Positions 1 to 8,937 of a stretch of DNA of 64,000 nucleotides are shown piece after piece. Location: the NCBI RefSeq assembly GCF_008923185.1, contig NZ_WBMT01000021.1, positions 151,286 to 215,285 on the forward strand, in the 5' to 3' direction. Position 1 is the first letter of the stretch; each line of letters begins with the position of its first letter. The notes beneath the pieces were generated by a model, which worked only from the letters and a program-made list of their open reading frames with translations, ran no database searches and was not told the DNA's origin. The position numbers were made by a program, and so were the translations under genes. The DNA comes from Actinomadura rudentiformis. Its GTDB lineage: Bacteria > Actinomycetota > Actinomycetes > Streptosporangiales > Streptosporangiaceae.

Positions 1-418
1 GGTCGGCCCAGCGGGTGGCGAGGTCCCAGGCGCGGGCGGCGCCGACGGTGAGCAGGTGGCCGCCGAGGCCCTGGCCGGTGAACGCGCGGAGGAGGCCGAA
101 GCTGGTGATCTCGACCTGGCCGTCGGGTTGCGGGTCCAGCTCGACATAGCCCGCGGGCGTGCCCTGGAGGTAGGCGACCCAGGTCTCCACGCCGGGGCGT
201 TCCAGCCAGTTCTGCCACTGGTCGTACGACCACGGCAGGCGATCGGTCCAGTACCAGTCACCGCCGACGGCGGTGTAGAGGAAGCGGCTCAGCTCGGGGC
301 TGGGTATCTCCGCGCGGACGATGTCCAGGCGTGTCTCGGGAACGCGCGCGGGGCGCAGTTCGCCGGGCGCGCTCTGCTCCAGGTACCACGTGGTCACGTC
401 CATCTGGCGAGTCGGCAT
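1..418 (-). CDS. GNAT-family N-acetyltransferase (3' end outside window)
   Basis: Reading leftward from ATG at 418 gives 139 residues running off the window edge. The protein begins MPTRQMDVTTWYLEQ and contains WVAYLQGTPAGYVELD, then a segment ending GLLRAFTGQGLGGHLL. The second is the beta4/alpha3 acetyl-CoA loop of GNAT enzymes (R/Q-x-x-G-x-G/A). The family transfers an acetyl group from acetyl-CoA to an amine; the substrate cannot be told from sequence. It starts 76 bp beyond the gltD stop on the same strand, so it could be cotranscribed with gltBD. The C-terminal part is missing because the window ends, not because the gene is broken. Confidence 0.8.
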   Translation of the reverse strand, partial: MPTRQMDVTTWYLEQSAPGELRPARVPETRLDIVRAEIPSPELSRFLYTAVGGDWYWTDRLPWSYDQWQNWLERPGVETWVAYLQGTPAGYVELDPQPDGQVEITSFGLLRAFTGQGLGGHLLTVGAARAWDLATRWAD

Positions 419-494
419 AGAGGTCCCCCCTGGACACGACTCCGCCGCGCCCCGTCGTCCGGTGGGACGCCGGGGCACGGCGGGATTTGCCGGA

Positions 495-1958
495 TCAGGC
501 TATCGGACGCGCGGTGGGCACGATCGGGTAGGGCAGGGACGTTTCGCCCATCAAGTGCTTGTCCACGCCGTGCGCGGCGGCACGGCCCTCGGCGATCGCC
601 CACACGATCAGGGACTGCCCGCGGCCCATGTCGCCCGCGGCGAAGACGTTGTCGACCGTGGTCCTGTAGTCCTTGTCGCGGACCACGTTGCCACGCTGGT
701 CCAGCTCGACGCCGAGCTGCTCCAGGAGCCCTTCCTTCTGCGGGCCGAGGAAGCCCATGGCGAGCGTGACCAGTTCGGCCGGGATCTCGCGCTCGGTGCC
801 CGGGATCGGCTTGAAGCCGGTCTGGGGGCCCTCGACCTCGACCAGGCGCAGAGCCCGGACGTTGCCGTCCCCGTCGCCGACGAACTCGGTGGTGGAGACC
901 GCGTACACCCGGTCGCCGCCCATGTCGTGGAGCTCCTCGTGGGCGCTCTCCATCTTGAAGAGCATGGGGTAGGTCGGCCACGGCTGGGTGTCGGGGCGGG
1001 CCGCGGGCGGCTGCGGCATGATCTCCAGCTGGGTGACCGAGGCGGCCCCCTGCCGGATCGCGGTGCCGATGCAGTCGGCGCCGGTGTCACCGCCGCCGAT
1101 CACGACCACGTGCTTGCCCTCGGCGGAGATCGGGGACTCCTCGAAGTCGCCCTCCTGCACCCTGTTGGCGGGCGGCAGGTACTCCATGGCCTGGTAGACG
1201 CCCTTGAGCTCACGGCCGGGGACGGGCAGGTCGCGCCAGGCGGTGGCGCCGCCGGCGAGCACGACCGCGTCGTAGCGCGACCGGAGCTCGTCGGCGGTGA
1301 CGTCCACGCCCACGTTCACCGAGGTCTTGAAGTCGGTGCCCTCCGCGCGCATCTGGGCGACGCGCCGGTCGACGTGCCGCTTCTCCATCTTGAACTCGGG
1401 GATGCCGTAGCGGAGCAGGCCGCCGACGCGGTCGGCCCGCTCGTAGACCCTGACGTCGTGTCCGGCGCGGGTGAGCTGCTGCGCGGCGGCGAGCCCGGCC
1501 GGGCCGGAACCGACGACCGCGACCTTCTTGCCGGTCTTGACAGCGGGCGGCTGCGGGCGCACCCAGCCCTCCGCCCAGGCCCGGTCGATGATCTCGGCCT
1601 CGACCCGCTTGATGGCCACCGGGTCCTGGTTGATGCCGAGGACGCACGCCGCCTCGCACGGGGCGGGGCAGAGCTTCCCGGTGAACTCCGGGAAGTTGTT
1701 GGTGGCGTGCAGCCGCTCGATCGCCTCGTGCCAGTCCTTGCGGTAGACGAGGTCGTTCCACTCGGGGATGAGGTTGCCGAGCGGGCACCCCTGGTGGCAG
1801 AACGGGATGCCGCAGTCCATGCAGCGGCTCGCCTGCTTCTCGAGCTTTTCGTTGCCGAAGCTCTCGTACACCTCGGACCAGCTCTTGATGCGCACGTCGA
1901 CCGGGCGGCGCTTCGGGAGCTCCCGCGGTACGGTCAGGAAACCCTTCGGGTCAGCCAT
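495..1958 (-). CDS. gltD: Glutamate synthase (NADPH) small subunit
   Basis: 487 aa, the usual GltD length. GltD passes electrons from NADPH through FAD and Fe-S clusters to GltB for glutamate synthesis from glutamine and 2-oxoglutarate. The N-terminal iron-sulfur region has cysteines at about 46, 49, 54 and 58 (RCMDCGIPFC, GCPLGN) and 97, 101 and 105 (LCPAPCEAAC). An FAD-type Rossmann motif VAVVGSGPAG lies near residue 147, and an NADPH-type motif VVVIGGGDTGADC near 285. The C-terminal VFAAGDMGRGQS is the FAD-binding signature of this family. It lies 15 bp downstream of gltB in the same direction, so the two form an operon encoding one enzyme. Confidence 0.97.
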   Translation of the reverse strand: MADPKGFLTVPRELPKRRPVDVRIKSWSEVYESFGNEKLEKQASRCMDCGIPFCHQGCPLGNLIPEWNDLVYRKDWHEAIERLHATNNFPEFTGKLCPAPCEAACVLGINQDPVAIKRVEAEIIDRAWAEGWVRPQPPAVKTGKKVAVVGSGPAGLAAAQQLTRAGHDVRVYERADRVGGLLRYGIPEFKMEKRHVDRRVAQMRAEGTDFKTSVNVGVDVTADELRSRYDAVVLAGGATAWRDLPVPGRELKGVYQAMEYLPPANRVQEGDFEESPISAEGKHVVVIGGGDTGADCIGTAIRQGAASVTQLEIMPQPPAARPDTQPWPTYPMLFKMESAHEELHDMGGDRVYAVSTTEFVGDGDGNVRALRLVEVEGPQTGFKPIPGTEREIPAELVTLAMGFLGPQKEGLLEQLGVELDQRGNVVRDKDYRTTVDNVFAAGDMGRGQSLIVWAIAEGRAAAHGVDKHLMGETSLPYPIVPTARPIA

Positions 1959-1973
1959 GTGGAAGCCCCCCTC

Positions 1974-4900
1974 TCACTTCTGCGCCGCGGCCATGACGGC
2001 CTCGTCGACGTCCCTGCCCTCGGCCTCGGCTTGCGCCATGGCGGCGAGCACCCGCTTGTAGTCGCGCGGCATGATCTTGGTGATGCGCGCGAGCGCGCCG
2101 TCCCAGTCGGCCAGCAGCCCCTCCGCGACCGTGGAGCCGGTCTCGGCGCGGTGCCGCTCGACGATGTCGCGCAGGAACGCGCGGTCCTCGCCGGTGAGCG
2201 CCTCCAGCTCCACCATCTCGGGGTTGACCCGTTCGGTGACCAGGTCCAGCACGTAGGCGATGCCGCCCGACATGCCCGCCGCCAGGTTGCGCCCGGTGCC
2301 GCCGAGGATCACGGCGCGGCCACCGGTCATGTACTCCAGCCCGTGGTCGCCGACGCCCTCGACGACGGCGGTCGCGCCGGAGTTGCGCACGCAGAACCGC
2401 TCGCCCACCACGCCCCGGGCGAACAGCTCGCCCGAGGTGGCGCCGTAGAGGATCACGTTGCCGCCGATGATCTGGGTCTCGGCCGCGAACGTCGCGTCCA
2501 GCGGGGGCCGCACGGTGAGGCGGCCGCCGGACAGGCCCTTGCCGACGTAGTCGTTGGCGTCGCCGATCAGCCGCAGCGTGATGCCGCGGGGCACGAACGC
2601 GCCGAACGAGTTGCCGGCCGACCCGGTGAACGTGACGTCGATGGTGTCGTCGGGCAGCCCCTCGCCTCCCCACTTCTTCGTCACCGCGTGGCCGAGCATG
2701 GTGCCGACCGTCCGGTTGACGTTGCGGATGGGCAGGTCGAGCTTCACCTTGTCGCCGAACGCGATGGCGCCCTCGGCGAGCTGGATCAGCGTGTTGTCCA
2801 GCGCCTTCTCCAGCCCGTGGTCCTGCCCGGTGACCTGGCGCATGGCGGCGCCGTCGGCCAGCTCCGGCTGGTGCAGGACCGGGGTCAGGTCGAGCCCGCC
2901 GGCCTTCCAGTGGTCGACGGCCTTGCGGGTGTCGAGCATCTCGACGTGCCCGATGGCCTCGTCCAGGGACCGGAAGCCGAGCGCGGCCAGGTACTCGCGT
3001 ACCTCCTGCGCCACGAACTCGAAGAAGTTGACCACGAACTCGGGCTTGCCGTTGAAGCGCTCCCGCAGCACCGGGTTCTGCGTGGCGACGCCGACCGGGC
3101 AGGTGTCCAGGTGGCAGACCCGCATCATGATGCAGCCGGAGACGACCAGCGGGGCGGTGGCGAAGCCGTACTCCTCGGCGCCCAGCAGCGCCGCGATGAT
3201 GACGTCGCGGCCGGTCTTCATCTGCCCGTCGGTCTGCACGACGATGCGGTCGCGCAGGCCGTTGAGCAGCAGCGTCTGCTGGGTCTCGGCCAGGCCGAGC
3301 TCCCAGGGCGCGCCGGCGTGCTTGAGCGAGGTCAGCGGCGAGGCGCCGGTGCCGCCGTCGTGCCCGGAGATGAGCACCACGTCGGCGTGCGCCTTGGACA
3401 CGCCCGCCGCGACCGTGCCGACCCCGACCTCGGCGACGAGCTTGACGTGCACGCGCGCCGCGGGGTTGGCGTTCTTGAGGTCGTGGATGAGCTGCGCCAG
3501 GTCCTCGATCGAGTAGATGTCGTGGTGCGGCGGCGGCGAGATCAGGCCCACGCCCGGGGTGGAGTGCCGGGTCTTGGCGATCCACGGGTAGACCTTGTGG
3601 CCGGGCAGTTGCCCGCCCTCGCCGGGCTTGGCGCCCTGTGCCATCTTGATCTGGATGTCGTCGGCGTTGGTGAGGTACTCCGAGGTCACGCCGAACCGGC
3701 CGGAGGCCACCTGCTTGATGGCGCTGCGCCGCAGGTCGCCGTTGGCGTCCGGGACGAACCGCGCCGGGTCCTCGCCGCCCTCACCGGTGTTGGACTTGCC
3801 GCCGAGGCGGTTCATCGCGATGGCGAGGGTCTCGTGCGCCTCCGCCGAGATGGAGCCGTACGACATGGCGCCGGTGGAGAACCGCTTGACGATCGACTCG
3901 ACCGGCTCGACCTCGTCGATCGGCACCGGCGGGCGCTCGCCCTCCTTGAGCTTGAACAGGCCGCGGAGGGTCATCAGCTCCTCGGACTGCGAGTCGACCT
4001 TGCCGGTGTACTCCTTGAAGATCTCGTACCGGCGGGTGCGGGTGGCGTGCTGCAGCTTGAACACCGTGTCCGGGTTGAACAGGTGCAGCTCGCCCTCGCG
4101 GCGCCACTGGTACTCGCCGCCGACGTCGAGGGTGCGGTGCGAGACCTCGTTGCCGCCGGGCGGGTAGGCCTTCTTGTGGCGCTGCGCGACCTCGGTGGCG
4201 ATGACGTCGAAGCCGACGCCGCCGAGCCGGGAGGTGGTGCCGGTGAACGCGCGGTCGATGATCTCGCTGCCGAGACCGATGGCCTCGAAGATCTGGGCGC
4301 CGGTGTACGAGGCGACCGTCGACACGCCGATCTTCGACATGACCTTGAGGACGCCCTTACCGTACGCCTTGACAAGATTGCGCACGCCCTTCGCCGGGTC
4401 GATGCCGTCGATGACCCCGGTCTTGATGAGGTCCTCGACGGTCTCGATCGCCAGGTAGGGGTTGATCGCGGACGCGCCGTACCCGATGAGCAGCGCCATG
4501 TGGTGGCACTCGCGGGCCTCGGCGGTCTCGATGACCAGGCCCACCTGGGTGCGGGTCTTCTCCCGGATCAGGTGGTGGTGCACCGCGCCGGTCAGCAGCA
4601 GCGACGGGATCGCGGCCTTGGCCGAGTCCGAGCCCCGGTCGGACAGCACGATGATCCGCGCACCCGCGGCGATGGCCCGGGAGACCTCGGAGCAGATCTC
4701 CTCGAGCCGGTGCTCAAGGGCCTCCCCGCCGCCTTCCACGTCGTACAGGCCATGCACGACGTGTGCTTCCAGATGCGGCAGCGAGCCCTCGTCGTTGATA
4801 TGGATGATCTTGGACAGCTCGTCGTTGTCCAGGATCGGGGTGGGCAGCACGAGGCGGCGGCAGGACTCCGGCCCGGGCTCCAGGAGGTTGCCCTCCGGGC

Positions 4901-6530
4901 CGAGGGTGGACTGCAGCGAGGTGATCATCTCCTCGCGGATGGCGTCCAGCGGCGGGTTGGTGACCTGGGCGAAGAGCTGCTTGAAGTAGTCGAACAGCAG
5001 CCGCGGCCGCTCCGACAGCACCGCGATGGGGGTGTCGGTGCCCATCGAGCCGATCGGCTCGGCGCCCGTCCTGACCATCGGAGTCAGGATGATGCGCTGC
5101 TCTTCGAGCGTGTAGCCGAACGTCTGCTGGCGCTTGACGAGCGTCTCGTGGGTCGGCACCTCGCGCTCGCGCTGCGGCAGCTCCTCGAACCGGACCAGGC
5201 CGTCGTGCAGCCACTGGCCGTACGGGTGCTGCGCCGCGAGCTCGGCCTTGACCTCGTCGTCCTCGACGATCCGGCCGGCCTCGGTGTCGACCACGAAGAT
5301 CTTGCCGGGCTGCAGGCGGCCCTTGCGGACGACCTTGCCGGCCGGGATGTCCAGCACACCGGCCTCGGAGGCCAGCACGACGAAGCCCTCGTCGGTGACC
5401 CAGTAGCGGCCGGGGCGCAGGCCGTTGCGGTCCAGCACGGCACCGACGACCGTGCCGTCGGTGAACGTGACGGACGCGGGGCCGTCCCAGGCCTCCATCA
5501 GCGTGGAGTGGAACTCGTAGAAGGCCCGGCGGGCCGGGTCCATCTCGGTGTGGTTCTCCCACGCCTCGGGGATCATCATCAGCACCGCGTGCGGCAGCGA
5601 CCGGCCGCCCAGGTGCAGCAACTCCAGGCACTCGTCGAACGAGGCGGTGTCGCTGGCCTCGATGTCGATCACCGGGTAGATGCGGGACAGGTCGCCGGGG
5701 ATCAGGTCGGACTTGAGCAGCGCCTCGCGGGCGCGCATCCAGTTCCGGTTGCCCTTGACCGTGTTGATCTCGCCGTTGTGCGCGATGAACCGGTACGGGT
5801 GGGCCAGCTCCCAGGCGGGGAAGGTGTTGGTCGAGAACCGCGAGTGCACCAGCGCGATGGCGCTGCCGAAGCGGCGGTCCGACAGGTCGGGGAAGAACGG
5901 CTCCAGCTGCGGGGTCGTCAGCATGCCCTTGTAGACGATGGTCCGGCTGGACAGGCTCGGGAAGTAGACCCGTACGTCCTGCTCGGCGCGCTCGCGCATG
6001 CAGAACACGACACGGTCCAGCTCCAGGCCGGACTTGCCGGCGTGGGGGCCGTCGGCGGCGGCGGTCAGGAACAGCTGCGCGAAGTGCGGCATGGCCCGCC
6101 GGGCCGCCGGGCCGGCGAAGGTGGGGTCGTGCGGGAGCTCGCGCCAGCCGAGAACGGTGAGGCTCTCCTCGACGCAGAGGGTCTCGATGTGGGCGACCGC
6201 GGCGGCGCGCTCGTCGCCGTCGACCGGGAGGAAGGCGAGCCCGGCCGCGTAGGAACCGGCCTCGGGCAGCGCGAAGTCGCAGACCTCGCGGAAGAAGGAG
6301 TCGGGGATCTGGACCAGGATGCCGACGCCGTCGCCGTCGTCCGGCTCGGCGCCCACCGCACCGCGATGGTCGAGATTCTTCAGGACGGTCAGGGCGTTCT
6401 GAACGATGTCGTGGCTCTTGCGGCCGTGCAGGTCGGCGACCATGCCGACGCCGCAGGCGTCGTGCTCGTTGGCAGGGTCGTAAAGACCCTGGTTAGGAGG
6501 CAGGCCCGGAGTGAGGGCAGCAGCAGCCAT
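1974..6530 (-). CDS. gltB: Glutamate synthase (NADPH) large subunit
   Basis: 1518 aa from ATG 6530, which has a good ribosome site (GGGAGGG) just upstream. The frame stays open to an in-frame ATG at 6617, so a 1547-aa form is possible. The N-terminal class II glutaminase domain starts at the motif NEHDACGVGM; Cys26 (6530 numbering) would become the catalytic N-terminal Cys after loss of a 25-residue propeptide. The central and FMN synthase domains follow, with the 3Fe-4S cysteine motif CIMMRVCHLDTCPVGVATQ, then the C-terminal beta-helix domain rich in Gly. It makes two glutamates from glutamine and 2-oxoglutarate, with GltD as electron donor. The upstream region carries several inverted repeats and a possible short leader ORF, described separately. 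Confidence 0.96.
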   Translation of the reverse strand: MAAAALTPGLPPNQGLYDPANEHDACGVGMVADLHGRKSHDIVQNALTVLKNLDHRGAVGAEPDDGDGVGILVQIPDSFFREVCDFALPEAGSYAAGLAFLPVDGDERAAAVAHIETLCVEESLTVLGWRELPHDPTFAGPAARRAMPHFAQLFLTAAADGPHAGKSGLELDRVVFCMRERAEQDVRVYFPSLSSRTIVYKGMLTTPQLEPFFPDLSDRRFGSAIALVHSRFSTNTFPAWELAHPYRFIAHNGEINTVKGNRNWMRAREALLKSDLIPGDLSRIYPVIDIEASDTASFDECLELLHLGGRSLPHAVLMMIPEAWENHTEMDPARRAFYEFHSTLMEAWDGPASVTFTDGTVVGAVLDRNGLRPGRYWVTDEGFVVLASEAGVLDIPAGKVVRKGRLQPGKIFVVDTEAGRIVEDDEVKAELAAQHPYGQWLHDGLVRFEELPQREREVPTHETLVKRQQTFGYTLEEQRIILTPMVRTGAEPIGSMGTDTPIAVLSERPRLLFDYFKQLFAQVTNPPLDAIREEMITSLQSTLGPEGNLLEPGPESCRRLVLPTPILDNDELSKIIHINDEGSLPHLEAHVVHGLYDVEGGGEALEHRLEEICSEVSRAIAAGARIIVLSDRGSDSAKAAIPSLLLTGAVHHHLIREKTRTQVGLVIETAEARECHHMALLIGYGASAINPYLAIETVEDLIKTGVIDGIDPAKGVRNLVKAYGKGVLKVMSKIGVSTVASYTGAQIFEAIGLGSEIIDRAFTGTTSRLGGVGFDVIATEVAQRHKKAYPPGGNEVSHRTLDVGGEYQWRREGELHLFNPDTVFKLQHATRTRRYEIFKEYTGKVDSQSEELMTLRGLFKLKEGERPPVPIDEVEPVESIVKRFSTGAMSYGSISAEAHETLAIAMNRLGGKSNTGEGGEDPARFVPDANGDLRRSAIKQVASGRFGVTSEYLTNADDIQIKMAQGAKPGEGGQLPGHKVYPWIAKTRHSTPGVGLISPPPHHDIYSIEDLAQLIHDLKNANPAARVHVKLVAEVGVGTVAAGVSKAHADVVLISGHDGGTGASPLTSLKHAGAPWELGLAETQQTLLLNGLRDRIVVQTDGQMKTGRDVIIAALLGAEEYGFATAPLVVSGCIMMRVCHLDTCPVGVATQNPVLRERFNGKPEFVVNFFEFVAQEVREYLAALGFRSLDEAIGHVEMLDTRKAVDHWKAGGLDLTPVLHQPELADGAAMRQVTGQDHGLEKALDNTLIQLAEGAIAFGDKVKLDLPIRNVNRTVGTMLGHAVTKKWGGEGLPDDTIDVTFTGSAGNSFGAFVPRGITLRLIGDANDYVGKGLSGGRLTVRPPLDATFAAETQIIGGNVILYGATSGELFARGVVGERFCVRNSGATAVVEGVGDHGLEYMTGGRAVILGGTGRNLAAGMSGGIAYVLDLVTERVNPEMVELEALTGEDRAFLRDIVERHRAETGSTVAEGLLADWDGALARITKIMPRDYKRVLAAMAQAEAEGRDVDEAVMAAAQK

Positions 6531-6616
6531 CAACCCTCCCGTCGTCTTCGTCGTGTCACTGGCTTCGATGTCAGTGCAGTCCGGGACGACGTTGGCCCTG
6601 CTGCGGTGTGATGACA

Positions 6617-6694
6617 TTACATCACTGCCGGGATCATGCCCGACTCGACCAGATCGCGAAACTCCTCCGCGCTGGTCTCCTGGAGGCCACTCAT
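6617..6694 (-). CDS. Possible 25-aa leader ORF upstream of gltB
   Basis: ATG at 6694 opens 25 codons (MSGLQETSAEEFRDLVESGM, then IPAVM) ending in TAA. That TAA overlaps by one base an in-frame ATG of the gltB frame (TAATG at 6615-6619). Third codon positions are mostly G or C, as in genes here. I see no clear ribosome site, and the start codon lies inside the palindrome at 6687-6700. There is no run of a single regulatory codon and no obvious terminator, so classic attenuation is not supported. It could be a small translated peptide, a coupling device for the long gltB form, or chance. Confidence 0.3.
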   Translation of the reverse strand: MSGLQETSAEEFRDLVESGMIPAVM

Positions 6695-6695
6695 G

Positions 6696-6711
6696 AGTGG
6701 TTTAGACCAGG
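6696..6711. promoter_or_regulatory. DasR-like (dre) operator
   Basis: The sequence AGTGGTTTAGACCAGG closely resembles the dre consensus of the GntR-family regulator DasR (core TGGTCTAGACCA, one mismatch in the 12-base core here). It lies about 170 bp upstream of the chosen gltB start, next to the perfect palindrome CCACTCATGAGTGG. DasR is known in streptomycetes and Saccharopolyspora as a sensor of amino-sugar phosphates linking aminosugar and nitrogen metabolism. Control of gltBD by DasR in this organism is inference from the site alone. Confidence 0.4.
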
Positions 6712-6875
6712 ATACCGGGCAAATTTCCCACAAAAACGCCCTGACCTCGGTGATCATCATCACCGGCCGGAGATGTTTAGCGGGTTAAGGCGTATACCCG
6801 CAAGTAACGTCGGCTACACACGACGGGCCTGATGTGGCCTCGATGATCAAGGAATGGCGGCGGTGGGAAGGGCGG

Positions 6876-8003
6876 TCAGGAGGCCTTGGCGGCGCGGCCC
6901 AGCACGGCCGGCGCCTTGCCGCCCTCGATCAGCAGCGACAGCAGGTCCTCGTCCTGCTCGTCGCCCGAGCCGTCCAGGTGCTGCGCCCACGACACGACGA
7001 CGTAGTGGCCCATGGCCAGCCCCCGCGCCATCCCGAAGCCCTGCCCGAACTTGTCCAGCGGGGCCGCGGCGTTCAGGGGGCGCACGAAGCCGCCGCCGCG
7101 CACGTTGCCGAGTTGCTCGACGATCCGGTCGGCGTGGTCCGCGCTCGCCAGGTTGAACACCGTGACGGCGAGGGCGTACCCCTTCTTGGTGTCGGCATGG
7201 AGGGTGCGCGCCGCCTGCGTGCACCCGCCCTCGCCGAGAGCGGCCGCGACGGACCGGCCCCAGATCGCGGCGGCGCAGTCGGTGTCGAGCCGCTTGCCCT
7301 TCAGCGTCAGCTTGGCCTTGGCGGAGGACAGGGTGATCGTGGACGCGGACGAGGGGAACAGCTCCGCCGCCGTGAGCGGTGCGGCGTCGGCCGACCGCTG
7401 GGCGATGCCGGAGTACGCGTCGGCGGACGGCGAGCTGGAGTAGGAGGCGGGCGCCGGCCCGCTCGCGGCCACCGGGCCCACCCGGGGAGCGACCGGGGAC
7501 CGCGTGGGCGCGTCGTCCCGCCCGCCGATCACCACCATCGCCACGGCGGCCAGGACGACGACGAGCCCGAGTGCGCCCGCCGCGAAGAAGAACCATCGCG
7601 GATCGTGTCCCGGCCGGCCCCCCCGCCCCTGCCGCTTGGCGGCCTTGGGAGCCTTGGGGTTCTTGGGAGCCTTAGGGCTCTTGGGACCCTTGGCGGACTT
7701 GGGAGCGTGAGGACCTTTGGTGGCCTTGAGGGCTCGGGGCCGAGGGGGAACGGGCGGCTCGTTCGCCTGGACGTCGATCGGCTCGGCCGGCGCCGGTGGA
7801 CGCTGCGCCTGCAGGGGTGGGCGCTGCGCCTGCCGGGGCGGGCGGGCGGCGCCGCGTCCGGAGGCCAGCTTGCGCGGCGCGCCCGCGCGGCGTGCGGATC
7901 CGCGGGGCGGCTGCTGCCGGGGACCGGGCCGCCCTCGCTGGTCTCCCGGCACGGGGCCGGGGCGGGGGCGGCCGGAACGCCGGCCGGGCTCGTCGTGGTC
8001 CAC
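6876..8003 (-). CDS. Membrane-anchored protein of unknown function, paralogue of the next gene
   Basis: 375 aa from GTG 8003. Roughly the first 145 residues form a cytoplasmic, Pro/Arg/Lys-rich low-complexity region with a KGPKSPKAPKNPKAPK-type repeat. One transmembrane helix follows (WFFFAAGALGLVVVLAAVAM), then an extracytoplasmic domain. That domain shares spaced features with the neighbour at 8056-8871: D-C-x5-WG, then GCTQxAR, then VxNL/M, G-F-V-x-PLNA, FGxGF and GHYVVVSWxQ. The two conserved Cys could form a disulfide outside the cell. I recognise no named domain. The two paralogues probably arose by tandem duplication, and their N-termini have diverged strongly. Confidence 0.7.
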   Translation of the reverse strand: MDHDEPGRRSGRPRPGPVPGDQRGRPGPRQQPPRGSARRAGAPRKLASGRGAARPPRQAQRPPLQAQRPPAPAEPIDVQANEPPVPPRPRALKATKGPHAPKSAKGPKSPKAPKNPKAPKAAKRQGRGGRPGHDPRWFFFAAGALGLVVVLAAVAMVVIGGRDDAPTRSPVAPRVGPVAASGPAPASYSSSPSADAYSGIAQRSADAAPLTAAELFPSSASTITLSSAKAKLTLKGKRLDTDCAAAIWGRSVAAALGEGGCTQAARTLHADTKKGYALAVTVFNLASADHADRIVEQLGNVRGGGFVRPLNAAAPLDKFGQGFGMARGLAMGHYVVVSWAQHLDGSGDEQDEDLLSLLIEGGKAPAVLGRAAKAS

Positions 8004-8055
8004 GAAGGCGCAGACTACTGCCCGGGACGCGGTGCCGTGACCATGCCCGCCCGGA

Positions 8056-8871
8056 TCACTGTGTTCTCCGGGTGGGGACCAGCTCGAGCCGTCCCCACAC
8101 GAAGTCGGCGGGCTTCTCGATGGCGAGGCTCGCGTCGATCATCTCGTTGAGCGAGGCGGGCTGGACCCCGCCGGCGCGCTGCACCCAGGTGATGATCACG
8201 TAGTGGCCGTAGACCTGGGAGTACGCGGCGCTGAAGCCCTTGCCGAAGGCCGGCTGTCCCGTGGCGTTCAGCGGCAGCACGAACCCGGCGTTGGTGGCGG
8301 GATCGAGGTCGCGGACGATCTGCTCGGCGCCGTTCTCGTCGACCATGTTGAGGACTGCGATCTGGCCGAGGTGCCGCTTGTCCTGGCTGACGTAGGAGCC
8401 GCGGGCGACCTGGGTGCACCCGTACTTGGCGAGATCGCCCCGCAGGCGCTGGCCCCACGTGACGCCCACGCAGTCGTCGGACACCTGCGAGGCGGCCAGC
8501 GAGAACGCGTACGTGCGGTACTTCACGGCCTTCGCGTCGGCCGGGAAGACCTCGTCCTGGGTGACCGGACGCGGATCGGCGGTCCGCTTGGCCAGCTTGA
8601 CCATGGCCTTGTCGGCCATCTGCGGGGTGTAGGCGACCGGGAGCACACCCGGGCCGTTGGACGTCCCGGCGGCCTTCTCCCCGCCGTCATCACCGCCGGT
8701 CAGGACGACGGCGGCCACCACCGCGAGCACGACCGCGACCAGCGCGGCCACGACGCCGAACAGCAGCTTGGGCTTGGGACCGCGCGAGCCGGGCTTGTCG
8801 TCGGGCCAGAAGTCCCGGCCACTCGTCCCGCCCTTCGCGGCCTTCGCCTCGGTGTCACGAGCCTCGATCAC
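8056..8871 (-). CDS. Membrane-anchored protein of unknown function, paralogue of the previous gene
   Basis: 271 aa from GTG 8871. The frame is open further, to a TTG at 8913, but the GTG gives the more natural start VIEARDTEAKAAKGG. A short charged cytoplasmic segment is followed by one transmembrane helix (LLFGVVAALVAVVLAVVAAVVL) and an outside domain of about 200 residues. Shared with the neighbour are DDC-x4-TWG, GCTQVAR, AVLNMVD, AGFVLPLNA, FGKGFSAAY and GHYVIITWVQR. No enzyme motif is visible. The pair sits 52 bp apart on the same strand and may be cotranscribed. Confidence 0.7.
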   Translation of the reverse strand: MIEARDTEAKAAKGGTSGRDFWPDDKPGSRGPKPKLLFGVVAALVAVVLAVVAAVVLTGGDDGGEKAAGTSNGPGVLPVAYTPQMADKAMVKLAKRTADPRPVTQDEVFPADAKAVKYRTYAFSLAASQVSDDCVGVTWGQRLRGDLAKYGCTQVARGSYVSQDKRHLGQIAVLNMVDENGAEQIVRDLDPATNAGFVLPLNATGQPAFGKGFSAAYSQVYGHYVIITWVQRAGGVQPASLNEMIDASLAIEKPADFVWGRLELVPTRRTQ

Positions 8872-8937
8872 AGTCCGGGACTCTATCGGTACCCGCGCCC
8901 GTCGCGTGCCCAAAAGGGTGTTTCCGGTGCTTTCCGA

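Larger units (their letters stand above)
6531..6875. other. gltB upstream region (345 bp)
   Basis: No full-size gene. It separates gltB from the next minus-strand gene (ending 6876) and must hold the gltB promoter. It is the least GC-rich stretch of the left end. Seen directly: inverted repeats at 6608-6625 (GTGATG-N6-CATCAC), 6687-6700 (CCACTCATGAGTGG, perfect) and 6748-6765 (CGGTGAT-catc-ATCACCG), a DasR-like site at 6696-6711, and a 25-codon minus-strand ORF at 6617-6694. The density of dyads is high for a housekeeping nitrogen gene. Which are operators is not known from sequence alone. Confidence 0.6.

Noticed and set aside
321..6611. 2096-codon plus-strand open frame opposite gltBD
   Set aside because: It runs antisense to two well-supported genes and its composition (Ala, Gly, Arg, Leu, Val and Asp/His-rich) is the usual shadow of high-GC codon bias; no domain is visible.
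6608..6625. CRP-type operator before gltB
   Set aside because: The half-sites TGTGA and TCAC are 10 bp apart rather than 6, so it does not match the CRP consensus.
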